DNA of 32,138 nucleotides from Holophagaceae bacterium (GTDB lineage: Bacteria; Acidobacteriota; Holophagae; Holophagales; Holophagaceae). The notes beneath the pieces are model-generated. The model did not search any database, had not been told where the DNA came from, and saw nothing but the letters and a program-made list of their open reading frames with translations. A program made the position numbers and the translations under genes. The number at the start of each line of letters is the position of its first letter. The stretch's first letter is position 1. The DNA lies in NCBI GenBank assembly GCA_025350765.1, contig JANXXC010000019.1, positions 1-32,138 on the forward strand. The letters run 5' to 3'. Below are positions 17,021-26,633 of the stretch, in pieces.

Positions 17021-17398
17021 ATGCATCCTCCAATGATCCCTCCCACCCTTGATCCTCTGGCCCTGGACCAGCTCCGGCCCTACAAAGGGCACGAGGGCGG
17101 CAGCCTGCTCGGCAATCTCATCCAGATCTATCTGGAGCAGTTGCCGGGGCGGGTGGAGGGCCTGCGGAAGGCTCATGATGAAGGCGATGCGCAGTCGGTG
17201 TTCAAGATCGCGCACATGCTGAAAAGCACCTCCGCCAGTCTAGGCGCCTACACGCTGCAGGCCTACTGCCAGCGACTTGAGGACGCGGGCCGCCGGGACG
17301 ACCTGGCAGGCATTGCGGAATGGCTCGAACCCTTCGAGACCGAGGCCGCCAAGGTGAAGGCCGCGTTGCTGGAAGAGAACGGCAGGCTGGACGAGTGA
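17021..17398 (+). CDS. Stand-alone Hpt (histidine phosphotransfer) domain protein
   Basis: LGNLIQIYLEQLPGRVEGLRKAHDEGDAQSVFKIAHMLKSTSASLGAYTLQAYCQRLE; H-box AHMLKSTSASLGA. Start uncertain (16970 or 17021). Confidence 0.85.
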   Translation: MHPPMIPPTLDPLALDQLRPYKGHEGGSLLGNLIQIYLEQLPGRVEGLRKAHDEGDAQSVFKIAHMLKSTSASLGAYTLQAYCQRLEDAGRRDDLAGIAEWLEPFETEAAKVKAALLEENGRLDE

Positions 17399-18726
17399 CT
17401 ACCGATGCCTTCCTGCCCGCGTCCAGGGTGGCCTTCGAGGCCTGGCGTCACGCCTCGCGCATGGCCCGGCGAGATTTGCTGCGGGGCTGGCGTGAGCGCA
17501 TCGCCGCCGCTGCGGAGGAGCTGGCCCAGCTTTTGACCCTCGAAACCGGCAAGCCCATCACCTTGTCGCGGGGAGAAATCCAGCGCGGCCTCCTGACCCT
17601 CCGGGCCACGGTAGAAGCGGTCGCGGCTTTCGGCGAGGAAGCCATTCCCTATGACCTGATGGCCGGCGCGGAAGGCTGTAGAGCCCGGCTCCAGCGCATT
17701 CCGCGGGGACCGGTGCTGGCCATCACGCCCTTCAATTTTCCGGTGAATCTGGCCCTGCATAAACTGGCCCCGGCCCTCGGAGCCGGATGCAGTTGTGTTT
17801 GGAAACCCTCCCCTCAGGCACCGCGTACCTCGCAGCTGCTCTTCGATTGTTTCGAGGTTGCGCGAGTGGAACTCAAGGCGCCTGAACATCTGCTTCAAAT
17901 CGCCGATGTTCCGCCCCTTGAGGCCGAAGCCCTGGCCTTGGATGAGCGCATCAAGGTGGTGAGTTTCACCGGCAGTGAGCGGGTGGGGATGCACTTGAAA
18001 GCGATTCTGCTGGGCAAGCCGTTGATCCTGGAACTGGGGGGCAACGCCGCGGTGGTGCTGGACGCGGACCTGGACGCCGCCATGGCCATCCAGGCGGCCA
18101 AGGCCCTGGCCCCGGCTGCGGTGGCGGCGGCGGGCCAGAGTTGCTGCAAGGCCCAGCGCATTTACGTGCACCAGGATCTCTGGGAGGTCTTCACCTCCGC
18201 CTTTGTGGCGGCCGTGCAAGCCTTGCCCTGCGGCGATCCCATGGATGCAGCCACCGTGGTGGGGCCCCTCATTGGCGAGGCCACCGCCATCCGGTTGGAG
18301 GCTTCCCTGGATCGCGCCAGCCAGGAAGGCGCGACGGTGCTCCTGCGGGGTCAACGCCGGGGTGCGCTCCTGCCTCCAGCCATTCTCGCGGATGTTCCTG
18401 AAAGTGATCCACTCCAATGCGAAGAACTTTTCGGACCCATCACCGTGCTGACCAAAGTCCCGAGTTTTGAAGCTGGATTGGATCGCGCCGCCGCCACGCG
18501 ATTTGGCCTGCGGGCCTCGATTTACACGCGGGACGCGGGGCATCAGCGCCTCGCGGAACAAAGGCTCCACGCAGGGTGCGTGCTGTTCAATCTACCCCCC
18601 ACCTTCCGTATGGATGCGGCGCCCTTTGGGGGTCTGGGCGCCTCTGGCCAGGGTCTCGAAGGCCCGCGCTGGGCTCTGGAATCCTTTACCGAACCCCGAC
18701 TGATCGTCGAGGGACCGGCGCTGTGA
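17395..18726 (+). CDS. NAD(P)-dependent aldehyde dehydrogenase
   Basis: VLAITPFNFPVNLALHKLAPALGAGC, VSFTGSERVG, LELGGNAAVVLDADLD, AAGQSCCKAQRIYV, EELFGPITVL. GTG start overlaps the Hpt stop by 4 nt (GTGA). Confidence 0.93.
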   Translation: MTTDAFLPASRVAFEAWRHASRMARRDLLRGWRERIAAAAEELAQLLTLETGKPITLSRGEIQRGLLTLRATVEAVAAFGEEAIPYDLMAGAEGCRARLQRIPRGPVLAITPFNFPVNLALHKLAPALGAGCSCVWKPSPQAPRTSQLLFDCFEVARVELKAPEHLLQIADVPPLEAEALALDERIKVVSFTGSERVGMHLKAILLGKPLILELGGNAAVVLDADLDAAMAIQAAKALAPAAVAAAGQSCCKAQRIYVHQDLWEVFTSAFVAAVQALPCGDPMDAATVVGPLIGEATAIRLEASLDRASQEGATVLLRGQRRGALLPPAILADVPESDPLQCEELFGPITVLTKVPSFEAGLDRAAATRFGLRASIYTRDAGHQRLAEQRLHAGCVLFNLPPTFRMDAAPFGGLGASGQGLEGPRWALESFTEPRLIVEGPAL

Positions 18727-18763
18727 TTCCCGCAAGAGCCTACCCATCGGGCATTATGGACGC

Positions 18764-19441
18764 ATGGCACACGCAGACGCATGGATGAATCCTTGGCCCA
18801 AGCGGCTTCTCAAGTGGGGGCTGGTGGTCGCGGTGCTGCTGGGGTGGAAGCTGGTTTGGGTCTTCGGTCCCGTCATCGCGGGCAAAGCCAACGGCAGCGG
18901 TAGCGCGGCGCCAGCCCTCTTCAAGGTGCACGCGAAAGTGTTACTGAAAGCCACCCTGGGCTACCCACGCCAGCTGGAGGCCACCATTCCGGTGCCCGAG
19001 TCCGGCTCCAATGCCTCGGCGCAATTGCAGCTCATGAAATTCTGGGATGGCAAAAACTGGGGACCGGAAGCTTTGAAAGTGGGGCGCGTGGAGGGCAGGG
19101 CGCTGAAGGTGCCCGCGGGGAAACTGATCTTCACCGACGTGGTGGAAGTCACCCCGGCCAGGGATTACAACGGCCCGGTGATGTGCCAAGTGGACTACCG
19201 CGCCCGCTGGGAATTCGATGAGGCCGCCCGCGACCTCTTCGCCCACCGCCAACTCATCAATCTGCGACTCCCCAAGGGGCTCGGGGGCAGCACGCCGGGA
19301 CAGGAGATTTCCAAACAAGTAACGCTGGAGCGGGTGGCCTGGTGGGGGCCCCAGTGGATCCTCCAGGACGCCGCCCAATGGCAGACCCAGGAGTCCGGCC
19401 GGCCTTCCGAAGGCCTGGCCTGGCTACCCTGGCTCATGTGA
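18764..19441 (+). CDS. Membrane-anchored hypothetical protein
   Basis: 225-aa ORF with one N-terminal TM-like segment; no family recognised. Confidence 0.7.
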   Translation: MAHADAWMNPWPKRLLKWGLVVAVLLGWKLVWVFGPVIAGKANGSGSAAPALFKVHAKVLLKATLGYPRQLEATIPVPESGSNASAQLQLMKFWDGKNWGPEALKVGRVEGRALKVPAGKLIFTDVVEVTPARDYNGPVMCQVDYRARWEFDEAARDLFAHRQLINLRLPKGLGGSTPGQEISKQVTLERVAWWGPQWILQDAAQWQTQESGRPSEGLAWLPWLM

Positions 19442-19451
19442 GGTACCCGCC

Positions 19452-19799
19452 ATGCCCTTGTCCTTCCCCTTTCAGCGTGGACAGCTCGTGGTGGTGGTCC
19501 TGAATGCCCCGCGTCTAAAAATATGGGGCCGCATTCTGGGCCTGGAGACCGCGGGCATCGCCGTGCGCGGCATCGATCTGGCGCCTTGGGAAGAGGTCCT
19601 TGCGCTGGTCAATCGGGGGCACGGTGACCAAGTGGCTTTGGATACAAGATTCTTCCCCATGCACCGGATCGAATTGATGTACCTGGATGAAATCAGTTCC
19701 GGCGTGCCAAGCCTGGAGCAGGTGTTCAAGGATCGTACGGGCCTCGACGCAATGGAATTCCTGGCGGACGCGGATCAGCTCCGAAGGAAACGCCGATGA
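19452..19799 (+). CDS. Hypothetical small protein, possible small beta-barrel
   Basis: 115-aa ORF; stop overlaps pta start (ATGA). Confidence 0.75.
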   Translation: MPLSFPFQRGQLVVVVLNAPRLKIWGRILGLETAGIAVRGIDLAPWEEVLALVNRGHGDQVALDTRFFPMHRIELMYLDEISSGVPSLEQVFKDRTGLDAMEFLADADQLRRKRR

Positions 19800-20806
19800 A
19801 TGCCAATCACGATCGTTGGATGGCGGCATTTTGTGAGCGGGCCAAGGGCTTGCGCCGCCACATCGTGCTGCCCGAAGGCCGGGACGATCGCACGCTGAAA
19901 GCCGCTTTCATGCTGCATTCCCAAGGCATCTGTGAGGTGACGGTACTAGGTTTGCCGGACGCGATATCGAAGCGCGCTTCTGAATTGAGCCTAGATCTGC
20001 AGGACATCCGTGTCCGGGATCCAGAACGCGATGACCTCACCGCCGAATTGGCGGGAGCTTTCTGGGAGCTGCGCCGGCCCAAGGGCATCAGTGAGCAACT
20101 GGCCTTGGAAGCCGTGCGGGAACCCCTCTGGTTCGGCGGCATGATGGTGCGGCAGGGTCTTGCGGATGGGTTCGCGGCGGGCGCCTTAAACACGACGGCA
20201 GAGACCGTGCGGGCTTGCCTCCAGACGCTAGGAACCGCGAAGGGAATCAAGACCGTGTCCGGTTGTTTTCTGATGATCCATCCCGATGTTGCCTTCGGCG
20301 AGCGCGGCGCGCTGATCTTCAGTGACTGCGCGGTGGTGCCGGATCCCACGGCGGAGCAGTTGGCGGATATCGCCCTGGCCGCGGCGGATAGCGCACGCAG
20401 GCTTCTGGGCGTGGAACCCCGGGTGGCCCTGCTGAGTTTTTCCACCAAAGGCAGCGCCGAGCATCCCAAGGTCGAGAAGATCCGGGCGGCCTTGGAACTT
20501 GTCAAAGCCCGCGCACCGGACCTTTGCGTGGATGGCGAATTGCAGATGGACGCCGCGCTCATGCCGGAGATCGGCGCGAGCAAGGCCCCTGGCTCTCCCG
20601 TGGCGGGCCGGGCCAACGTGCTGGTGTTCCCTGATCTCGACGCGGGCAACATCACCTACAAGACCGCCGAGCGGATGGGGGGCGCCTCGGCGCTGGGTCC
20701 GCTGTTGCAAGGGCTTTCGAAGCCCGCCAGCGATCTGAGCCGGGGCTGCACGCCACAAAACATCGTGGACGCGGTGGTGCTGACCCTCCTTCAAACCGCG
20801 CCATGA
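19796..20806 (+). CDS. pta: Phosphate acetyltransferase, short form
   Basis: [102 protein letters not shown]. Confidence 0.94.
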   Translation: MNANHDRWMAAFCERAKGLRRHIVLPEGRDDRTLKAAFMLHSQGICEVTVLGLPDAISKRASELSLDLQDIRVRDPERDDLTAELAGAFWELRRPKGISEQLALEAVREPLWFGGMMVRQGLADGFAAGALNTTAETVRACLQTLGTAKGIKTVSGCFLMIHPDVAFGERGALIFSDCAVVPDPTAEQLADIALAAADSARRLLGVEPRVALLSFSTKGSAEHPKVEKIRAALELVKARAPDLCVDGELQMDAALMPEIGASKAPGSPVAGRANVLVFPDLDAGNITYKTAERMGGASALGPLLQGLSKPASDLSRGCTPQNIVDAVVLTLLQTAP

Positions 20807-21384
20807 GGAAGCTGGCCCTCTTCATCTCCGGCAGCGGCGGCAATGCGCTGAACCTGCTGGAGGCCTGCCGAGAGGGCCGTATTCCCGCCGAAGTGGTCCT
20901 GGTCGTGGCCTCCCGATCTACGGCCGAAGGCATCGCGAAGCTACGGGATAAGGGCCTGTTGGTGGCCATTCTGGATCGAAAGGATGCCGATTCCGACGAA
21001 GCCTACTCTGACATTTGCCTAGGGCTCGCCGAAGCTGCCGGGGCCGATTTCATCGCGCTGGCGGGCTGGTTGCGGAAGCTGGTCATTCCTCTCCGTTGGG
21101 AGGGCCGGATCCTCAACATTCATCCGGGTCTGCTGCCGCGCTTTGGCGGTCCGGGGATGTATGGAATGAACGTCCAACGCGCGGTTCTGCTGGCGAAGGA
21201 AACCGAGTCCGGGTGCACCGTTCATCTGGTGGACAACGAATGGGACCACGGGCGCACCCTGGCCGAGACCCGGGTCGCGGTACTGCCTGGGGATACCGCA
21301 GAAACCCTCCAGCAGCGGGTCTACGAAGCGGAAATGGACCTCTACCCCAAGGCCGTGACGGACTTCCTACGGCAAACCCGTTAG
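20803..21384 (+). CDS. purN: Phosphoribosylglycinamide formyltransferase
   Basis: [70 protein letters not shown] overlap with pta. Confidence 0.93.
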   Translation: MRKLALFISGSGGNALNLLEACREGRIPAEVVLVVASRSTAEGIAKLRDKGLLVAILDRKDADSDEAYSDICLGLAEAAGADFIALAGWLRKLVIPLRWEGRILNIHPGLLPRFGGPGMYGMNVQRAVLLAKETESGCTVHLVDNEWDHGRTLAETRVAVLPGDTAETLQQRVYEAEMDLYPKAVTDFLRQTR

Positions 21385-21415
21385 GGTGGTCCGATGAACT
21401 GAAACGGGAGTATCG

Positions 21416-22582
21416 ATGCTGGTCCTCGTCTTGAATGCCGGCTCCTCGTCCCTGAAATTCAATCTCTTCGATATGACCGACGAGCGACTGCTGCTGGAAG
21501 GCATGGCAGAGCGCATCGGCGTGGACGGGGCCTTTCACTGGAGCGCGGGCGCGGAGGGAGAGCAGCGGGAACTGCCTCTTCCGGACCAGAGCGCGGCCCT
21601 GCGGGAGGTGATGGCATTGGTGGCGAGCCGGGTGCCCGAGGGGAAGTCCATCAACGTGGTGGGCCATCGCGTGGTGCACGGAGGGCCGAAATACGGAGAA
21701 AGCGTACTCATTACGCCCGAGGTGCTGGCGGACATCGAGGCCTATTCGCTATACGCGCCCCTGCACAACCCCGCCAACGCCCAGGGCATTCGCGCGGCCC
21801 TACAGGCCTATCCTGACATCCCTCAAATTGCGGTTTTCGACACGGCCTTTCATCACACCATCCCGGACTACGCGAGGACCTACGGCATTCCCTACGAACT
21901 GGCGCAGAAATACGGCATCCGGCGCTACGGCTTCCACGGCAGCAGCCACGCTTTCGTGGCCGCCCGCACCGCCATCCTGCTGGCCCGGCCTCTGCGCAGT
22001 CTGAAGCTGATCACCTGCCACATCGGCAATGGCAGCAGCGTCTGCGCCGTGCTCCATGGGCAGAGCATGGACACCAGCATGGGCATGACGCCGCTCCAGG
22101 GTGTCATCATGGGCACCCGCTGTGGCACCTTGGATCCCAGCATCGTGGACCTCCTCATCGAGAAGGAGCACCTGGACTACCGAGCCATCACGGAGCTGTT
22201 GAACCAGAAGTCGGGGCTCCTGGGCATCAGCGGGGTGTCCAGCGATTTTCGGGAGATCGAGGCCGCCGCGGACCAGGGCAACCCCAGGGCCATCCTGGCG
22301 CGGGATCTCCTCACCTACGATGTGCGCAAATTCATTGGCAGTTATGCCGCGGTGCTGGACGGGGTGGACGCCATTACCTTCACCGCCGGCATTGGCACCC
22401 ACAGTTCCCGCCTGCGGGCCGAAGTCTGCAGTCACCTGGACTACCTCGGGGTGGCGCTGGATGAGGACGCCAATCGAGAGGGCAGCGGCGAGCGGCTCAT
22501 CTCCCAGCCCGGCTCCAAGGTGGCCGTGGCGGTGGTGCCCACCAACGAAGAGCTAATGATCGCTCGCGAGGCGGTGAAGTAG
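21416..22582 (+). CDS. ackA: Acetate kinase
   Basis: MLVLVLNAGSSSLKFNLFD, VVGHRVVHGG, FDTAFHHTIPDYARTYGIPYE, RRYGFHGSSHAFV, TCHIGNGSSVCAVLHGQSMDTSMGMTPLQGVIMGTRCGTLDPSI, FTAGIGTHSS. Confidence 0.97.
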   Translation: MLVLVLNAGSSSLKFNLFDMTDERLLLEGMAERIGVDGAFHWSAGAEGEQRELPLPDQSAALREVMALVASRVPEGKSINVVGHRVVHGGPKYGESVLITPEVLADIEAYSLYAPLHNPANAQGIRAALQAYPDIPQIAVFDTAFHHTIPDYARTYGIPYELAQKYGIRRYGFHGSSHAFVAARTAILLARPLRSLKLITCHIGNGSSVCAVLHGQSMDTSMGMTPLQGVIMGTRCGTLDPSIVDLLIEKEHLDYRAITELLNQKSGLLGISGVSSDFREIEAAADQGNPRAILARDLLTYDVRKFIGSYAAVLDGVDAITFTAGIGTHSSRLRAEVCSHLDYLGVALDEDANREGSGERLISQPGSKVAVAVVPTNEELMIAREAVK

Positions 22583-22584
22583 GG

Positions 22585-22633
22585 GGGGCAAGGGGCAAGG
22601 GACGAGGGTTGAGGTACGAGGAACGAGGACGCG
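22585..22633 (+). repeat. Degenerate heptanucleotide tandem array (7 units)
   Basis: GGGGCAA GGGGCAA GGGACGA GGGTTGA GGTACGA GGAACGA GGACGCG, strict 7-nt period. Confidence 0.85.
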
Positions 22634-22644
22634 GCGAAGCCGCG
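22630..22644. terminator. Short GC hairpin after ackA, possible weak terminator
   Basis: CGCGGC-GAA-GCCGCG, 6-bp stem; no U-tract follows. Confidence 0.35.
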
Positions 22645-22650
22645 CACCAC

Positions 22651-22690
22651 AAATCGAAAATCGGAAATCCAAAATCAAAAATCCAAAATT
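22651..22690 (+). repeat. AAATC-type A-rich short repeat array
   Basis: aaatcg aaaatcgg aaatcc aaaatc aaaaatcc aaaatt. Confidence 0.75.
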
Positions 22691-22727
22691 GGGAAATTCC
22701 AAGCCCTGATGAAGTATCATTTGGAGG

Positions 22728-22787
22728 TCCGAGGAGCGCTGCGAGACACCTGTCCCAGGCTCGGATTCTTGATGAACGGCGCTCACC
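22728..22787 (+). ncRNA. S-adenosylhomocysteine (SAH) riboswitch aptamer
   Basis: TCCGAGGAGCGCTGCGA...CCAGGCTCGGA...AACGGCGCTCACC: TCCGAG (22728-22733)/CTCGGA (22760-22765); pseudoknot GAGCGC (22734-22739)/GCGCTC (22779-22784); lies directly upstream of ahcY. Confidence 0.93.
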
Positions 22788-22830
22788 TCACAACCTTGCC
22801 GGGGTGTGTTGGGTGAGCCCGCGAGCCCAT

Positions 22831-22854
22831 CCTCCTGGCCACAACTTGAGGAGG
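22831..22854 (+). promoter_or_regulatory. Shine-Dalgarno-sequestering hairpin upstream of ahcY
   Basis: CCTCCT (22831-22836)/AGGAGG (22849-22854), perfect 6-bp stem enclosing the RBS 8 nt before ATG 22862. Confidence 0.7.
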
Positions 22855-22861
22855 CTCCGCC

Positions 22862-24277
22862 ATGACGGCCGGAACTCAAACTGATTTTCATGTCGCCGAC
22901 ATGACCCTGGCCGCTTTTGGCCGCCGGGAAATCGCCATCGCCGAGACCGAGATGCCGGGTCTCATGGCCATCCGCGAGGAATTCGCCGCGTCCAAGCCGC
23001 TGAAAGGCGCGCGCATCGCGGGTTCCTTGCACATGACCATCCAGACGGCGGTGCTCATCGAAACGCTGAATGCCTTGGGCGCGGATGTGCGCTGGGCTTC
23101 GTGCAACATCTTCAGCACCCAGGATCACGCCGCCGCTGCCATCGCCGAAGGCGGCACGCCGGTCTTTGCGGTGAAGGGCGAGACGCTCACCGAGTATTGG
23201 GATTACACCCACCGCATTTTTGATTTCGCGCCTGATGCTCAAGGATCGGGCGCGAACATGATCCTGGATGATGGCGGCGATGCCACGCTGCTGCTGCATC
23301 TCGGCGCTCGCGCTGAAAGTGATGCGTCGGTGCTGAACAACCCCGGTAGCGAAGAAGAGCACATTCTTTTCGCGGCCATCCGCAAGCGCCTTGCTTCTCA
23401 TCCCGGCTGGTACGCAAAGCAGTTAGCGGGCATTCGCGGTGTCACCGAAGAGACCACCACCGGAGTGCATCGCCTTTATGAAATGGCGAAAAAAGGCGAC
23501 CTGAAATTCCCCGCCATCAACGTCAATGACAGCGTCACCAAGAGCAAGTTTGATAACCTCTATGGCTGTCGCGAATCCTTGGTGGATGCCATCAAGCGCG
23601 CCACGGACGTGATGATCGCCGGCAAGGTGGCCTTGGTCTGCGGCTACGGCGACGTGGGCAAAGGCAGCGCCCAAGCCCTGCGCGCGCTGTCGGCCCAGGT
23701 GTGGGTCACGGAAGTGGACCCCATCTGCGCCCTGCAGGCTTCAATGGAAGGCTATCGCGTGGTGACCATGGATTACGCCGCAGACAAGGCCGATATCTTC
23801 GTCACCGCCACGGGCAACTACAAAGTCATCACCCACGATCATATGGCGAAAATGAAAGACCAGGCCATCGTCTGCAACATCGGCCATTTCGACAACGAAA
23901 TTGATGTGGTGAGCCTCGAAAAATACACTTGGGAAGAGATCAAGCCCCAGGTGGATCACATCATCTTTGAGAACGGCAAGCGCATCATCCTGCTGGCCAA
24001 AGGCCGGCTTGTGAATCTCGGCTGCGGCACCGGCCATCCCAGCTATGTGATGAGCAGTTCTTTCGCCAATCAGACCCTGGCGCAGATCGAGCTGTGGACG
24101 AAGCGCGACGACTACAAAATCGGCGTCTACACGTTGCCCAAGCATCTCGACGAGAAGGTCGCGCGCCTCCAGCTTAAAAAGCTCAACGCTGTCCTCACCG
24201 AGCTTCGCGACGATCAGGCCACTTATATCGGCGTGAGCAAGGACGGGCCCTACAAGGCGGATCAGTACCGGTATTAA
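22862..24277 (+). CDS. ahcY: Adenosylhomocysteinase
   Basis: [84 protein letters not shown]-terminal KADQYRY. Confidence 0.98.
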   Translation: MTAGTQTDFHVADMTLAAFGRREIAIAETEMPGLMAIREEFAASKPLKGARIAGSLHMTIQTAVLIETLNALGADVRWASCNIFSTQDHAAAAIAEGGTPVFAVKGETLTEYWDYTHRIFDFAPDAQGSGANMILDDGGDATLLLHLGARAESDASVLNNPGSEEEHILFAAIRKRLASHPGWYAKQLAGIRGVTEETTTGVHRLYEMAKKGDLKFPAINVNDSVTKSKFDNLYGCRESLVDAIKRATDVMIAGKVALVCGYGDVGKGSAQALRALSAQVWVTEVDPICALQASMEGYRVVTMDYAADKADIFVTATGNYKVITHDHMAKMKDQAIVCNIGHFDNEIDVVSLEKYTWEEIKPQVDHIIFENGKRIILLAKGRLVNLGCGTGHPSYVMSSSFANQTLAQIELWTKRDDYKIGVYTLPKHLDEKVARLQLKKLNAVLTELRDDQATYIGVSKDGPYKADQYRY

Positions 24278-24301
24278 GCAACCGCCACGCGGACCTGGGT
24301 C

Positions 24302-25102
24302 TCAGCCGAGGCCCAGGTTCGCGTCCAGTTCCACGCGCCCCAAAAGGCGCACGGGACCAAAGAGCCAGAGCTCCGTCCAACGGCCCTCGGTGTCCAGGTT
24401 CAGGGATACGGTGACCGGATCACCGCTGGCGGTTTCGAAGGTCCAATCCGAAAGGCCCTCGGTCTGCGCCAGCCAGGCGGCGCTTACGGCGCAGCCCGTG
24501 CCACAGCAGAGAGTCTCGCCTTCCACGCCCCGCTCGAAGGAGCGGATGCGTCCGTGGCCTGGGGACAAAATTTCCACCACGTTGACGTTGGTGCCTTCGG
24601 GAAAAGCTGGATTCCAGCGCAGGGGCTTGGCGAGGCTCGGCAGATCCACCGCTTCAACGGAGGGCACCCGCAGCACCAGTTGGGGATTGCCCACAAAACC
24701 GAAGCCCGATGGATAGCCCGTTTCGAGGGGCACCACCCCCAAGGCGAAGCCATCGCCTTCTGGCATGCGAATGCCTATGGCCTCAAGCTCCCGTCTCAAC
24801 CGGCAGTCGAAGCCCGCGGACTGGGCCTGCACCAGGGTTTCCGTGGGCGCGCCCTTCAGGGCTAGGGCGGCGCGGTTGCCGTTGGAGCAGAAGGTGTGGG
24901 CGCCATCGGAATCCCAATGATCCAGCCGCCAGGGCGCGTCGGGCAGGGGACGGTGCAGGCGGAAGATGCCATCCAATCCGAAACCGATACCTCGCGGCGA
25001 AAGCACCCGCGCCCAGGCGGGCCCATCGAAAGAGGGAGGGAGTTCATCAGCCCAGAAATAGCCGAAGACATTCCCCGAGGCTGAGGCGATGTGCATGCGC
25101 AT
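24302..25102 (-). CDS. dapF: Diaminopimelate epimerase
   Basis: SASGNVFGYF, SDGAHTFCSNGNRAAL, RSFERGVEGETLCCGTGCAVSAAWLA motifs with paired catalytic cysteines. Confidence 0.9.
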   Translation of the reverse strand: MRMHIASASGNVFGYFWADELPPSFDGPAWARVLSPRGIGFGLDGIFRLHRPLPDAPWRLDHWDSDGAHTFCSNGNRAALALKGAPTETLVQAQSAGFDCRLRRELEAIGIRMPEGDGFALGVVPLETGYPSGFGFVGNPQLVLRVPSVEAVDLPSLAKPLRWNPAFPEGTNVNVVEILSPGHGRIRSFERGVEGETLCCGTGCAVSAAWLAQTEGLSDWTFETASGDPVTVSLNLDTEGRWTELWLFGPVRLLGRVELDANLGLG

Positions 25103-25169
25103 GGCTCCAGACTAGCGGCACCACGGCATCTATTTCCAAGGGCTTGAGAGCCTCCGGTAAACTGCCCCC

Positions 25170-26633
25170 ATGATCCCCATTCTCACCGCCGATGAAATGC
25201 GCGCCCTGGAGCACTGGGCCATCGAGTCCGGCAAGGTCACTTCCCTGGAATTGCAGGAAGCCGCGGCGGAGGGTGCCGTGAAACTCATTCCGGAAAACGT
25301 GCCGGTGGAAGTCCTCGCGGGCCCCGGCAACAACGGCGGCGATGCGCTGGCGGTGGCGCGTCTGTTGAAGCTGCGGGGCCAGCAGGTCCGCGTGTGGACG
25401 CTGACCCCAGAGCCCAGATGGAAGGGCGACGCGGCGGTGCAGGCGGAGCGGTGGAGGGCGATTGGAGGGGAAATCGGCTTCACGGAGCATCCCTACTCGG
25501 ACGGATTGGTCGGCCATCCACCGGGAATGTTTTTTGTGGATGGAATGTTCGGAATCGGGACCAATCGTCCATTGGATGGGGTCGCGCAGGCTTGGGCAAC
25601 GGACCTGATCACCTGTTGGTTGGAGGATGGCATCGCCTTGGATTTACCTTCAGGCTTGCACCCCGATGATCCCGACGGGGAAAAACCCTTGTCTTACGTC
25701 CACGCCACCGCCTGCTTTGGATTTCTTAAACTTTGCCATCTCCTTAAACCCGCGGCGGAATCCTGCGGCACAGTGCATGTGATTCCGCTGCCGCTTGATC
25801 TCGATAAGTCGCCGATTCATCCGCTGCATTGGCTGATTGATGATCCGCCATTGCCGCATCCTTTCTGGGACACCCACAAAGGTTCCAAAGGTCATGTAGG
25901 GATTCTCGCGGGCAAGGAAGGCATGAGCGGAGCCGCAGTGCTGGCGGCCAAGGGCGCGCTGCGGGTGGGCGCGGGACTGGTCACGGTGCTGGTGCCCGCA
26001 TCCATTCGCGCCGAGGTCGCCGCGCAGATTCCCGAGGCCATGGTTCAGGTGTGGAACGGCGCCATCCCCCGCGGCATTGACGTGTTGTTGGTGGGGCCGG
26101 GTGGCGTGGATGAAATTCCCGATTGGGATGGCCCCTTGGTGCTCGACGCTTCGGCGTTGAAAGAGGGTGACGGTCCCAAGTGGATGGCGCGGCGCGACAC
26201 CATCATCACGCCCCATCCGGGCGAATTCGCGCGGCTCTTTCGGCTCCCAAAACCCGCAGGAACGAAGGAACGATTGGAACAGGCTAAAGCAGTGGCGACG
26301 GGACCAGGCGTGCTGCTTTTGAAAGGCGCCCAAAGTCTGATTTTGGGGGGCGAAAACCAAAAGGCGTGGATCAACGACACCGGCCATTGGGGACTTGCAA
26401 CAGGTGGCACCGGAGATTTTCTGTCGGGCATGGTGGCGGGACTAGTGGCGCAGCGATCCCTCATGACGGGCTGGCCCGCCGAAGGACAAGAAATGAAATG
26501 CTGCGCGGCCACTGCGGCTTGGCTCCACGGCAAATGCGCGGACCGCTTAGGCCTCGGGCCTCTGTTGCCACGTGACCTCGCAGAAGAATTGCCGAAATTG
26601 CTGCGCGATTTGTATGCTGGAAGGCCCGCATGA
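25170..26633 (+). CDS. nnr: Bifunctional NAD(P)H-hydrate epimerase / ADP-dependent dehydratase
   Basis: N-terminal VLAGPGNNGGDALAVARLL (YjeF_N); C-terminal GSKGHVGILAGKEGMSGAAVLAAKGALRVGAGLVTV, ITPHPGEFARLF, GLATGGTGDFLSGMVAGLVAQ. Confidence 0.95.
   Translation: MIPILTADEMRALEHWAIESGKVTSLELQEAAAEGAVKLIPENVPVEVLAGPGNNGGDALAVARLLKLRGQQVRVWTLTPEPRWKGDAAVQAERWRAIGGEIGFTEHPYSDGLVGHPPGMFFVDGMFGIGTNRPLDGVAQAWATDLITCWLEDGIALDLPSGLHPDDPDGEKPLSYVHATACFGFLKLCHLLKPAAESCGTVHVIPLPLDLDKSPIHPLHWLIDDPPLPHPFWDTHKGSKGHVGILAGKEGMSGAAVLAAKGALRVGAGLVTVLVPASIRAEVAAQIPEAMVQVWNGAIPRGIDVLLVGPGGVDEIPDWDGPLVLDASALKEGDGPKWMARRDTIITPHPGEFARLFRLPKPAGTKERLEQAKAVATGPGVLLLKGAQSLILGGENQKAWINDTGHWGLATGGTGDFLSGMVAGLVAQRSLMTGWPAEGQEMKCCAATAAWLHGKCADRLGLGPLLPRDLAEELPKLLRDLYAGRPA

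Noticed and set aside
17263-18570. 435-aa - strand ORF antisense to the aldehyde dehydrogenase
   Set aside because: Shadow frame; the ALDH catalytic motifs are on the + strand.
22585-22690. Possible CRISPR array
   Set aside because: Contiguous 6-9 nt degenerate units without spacers; no cas genes in the window.
22553-23401. 282-aa - strand ORF spanning the riboswitch and ahcY 5' end
   Set aside because: Antisense to the riboswitch and ahcY; its C-terminal VLVPRTSTLVPCPLPP stretch is just the heptamer array in translation.
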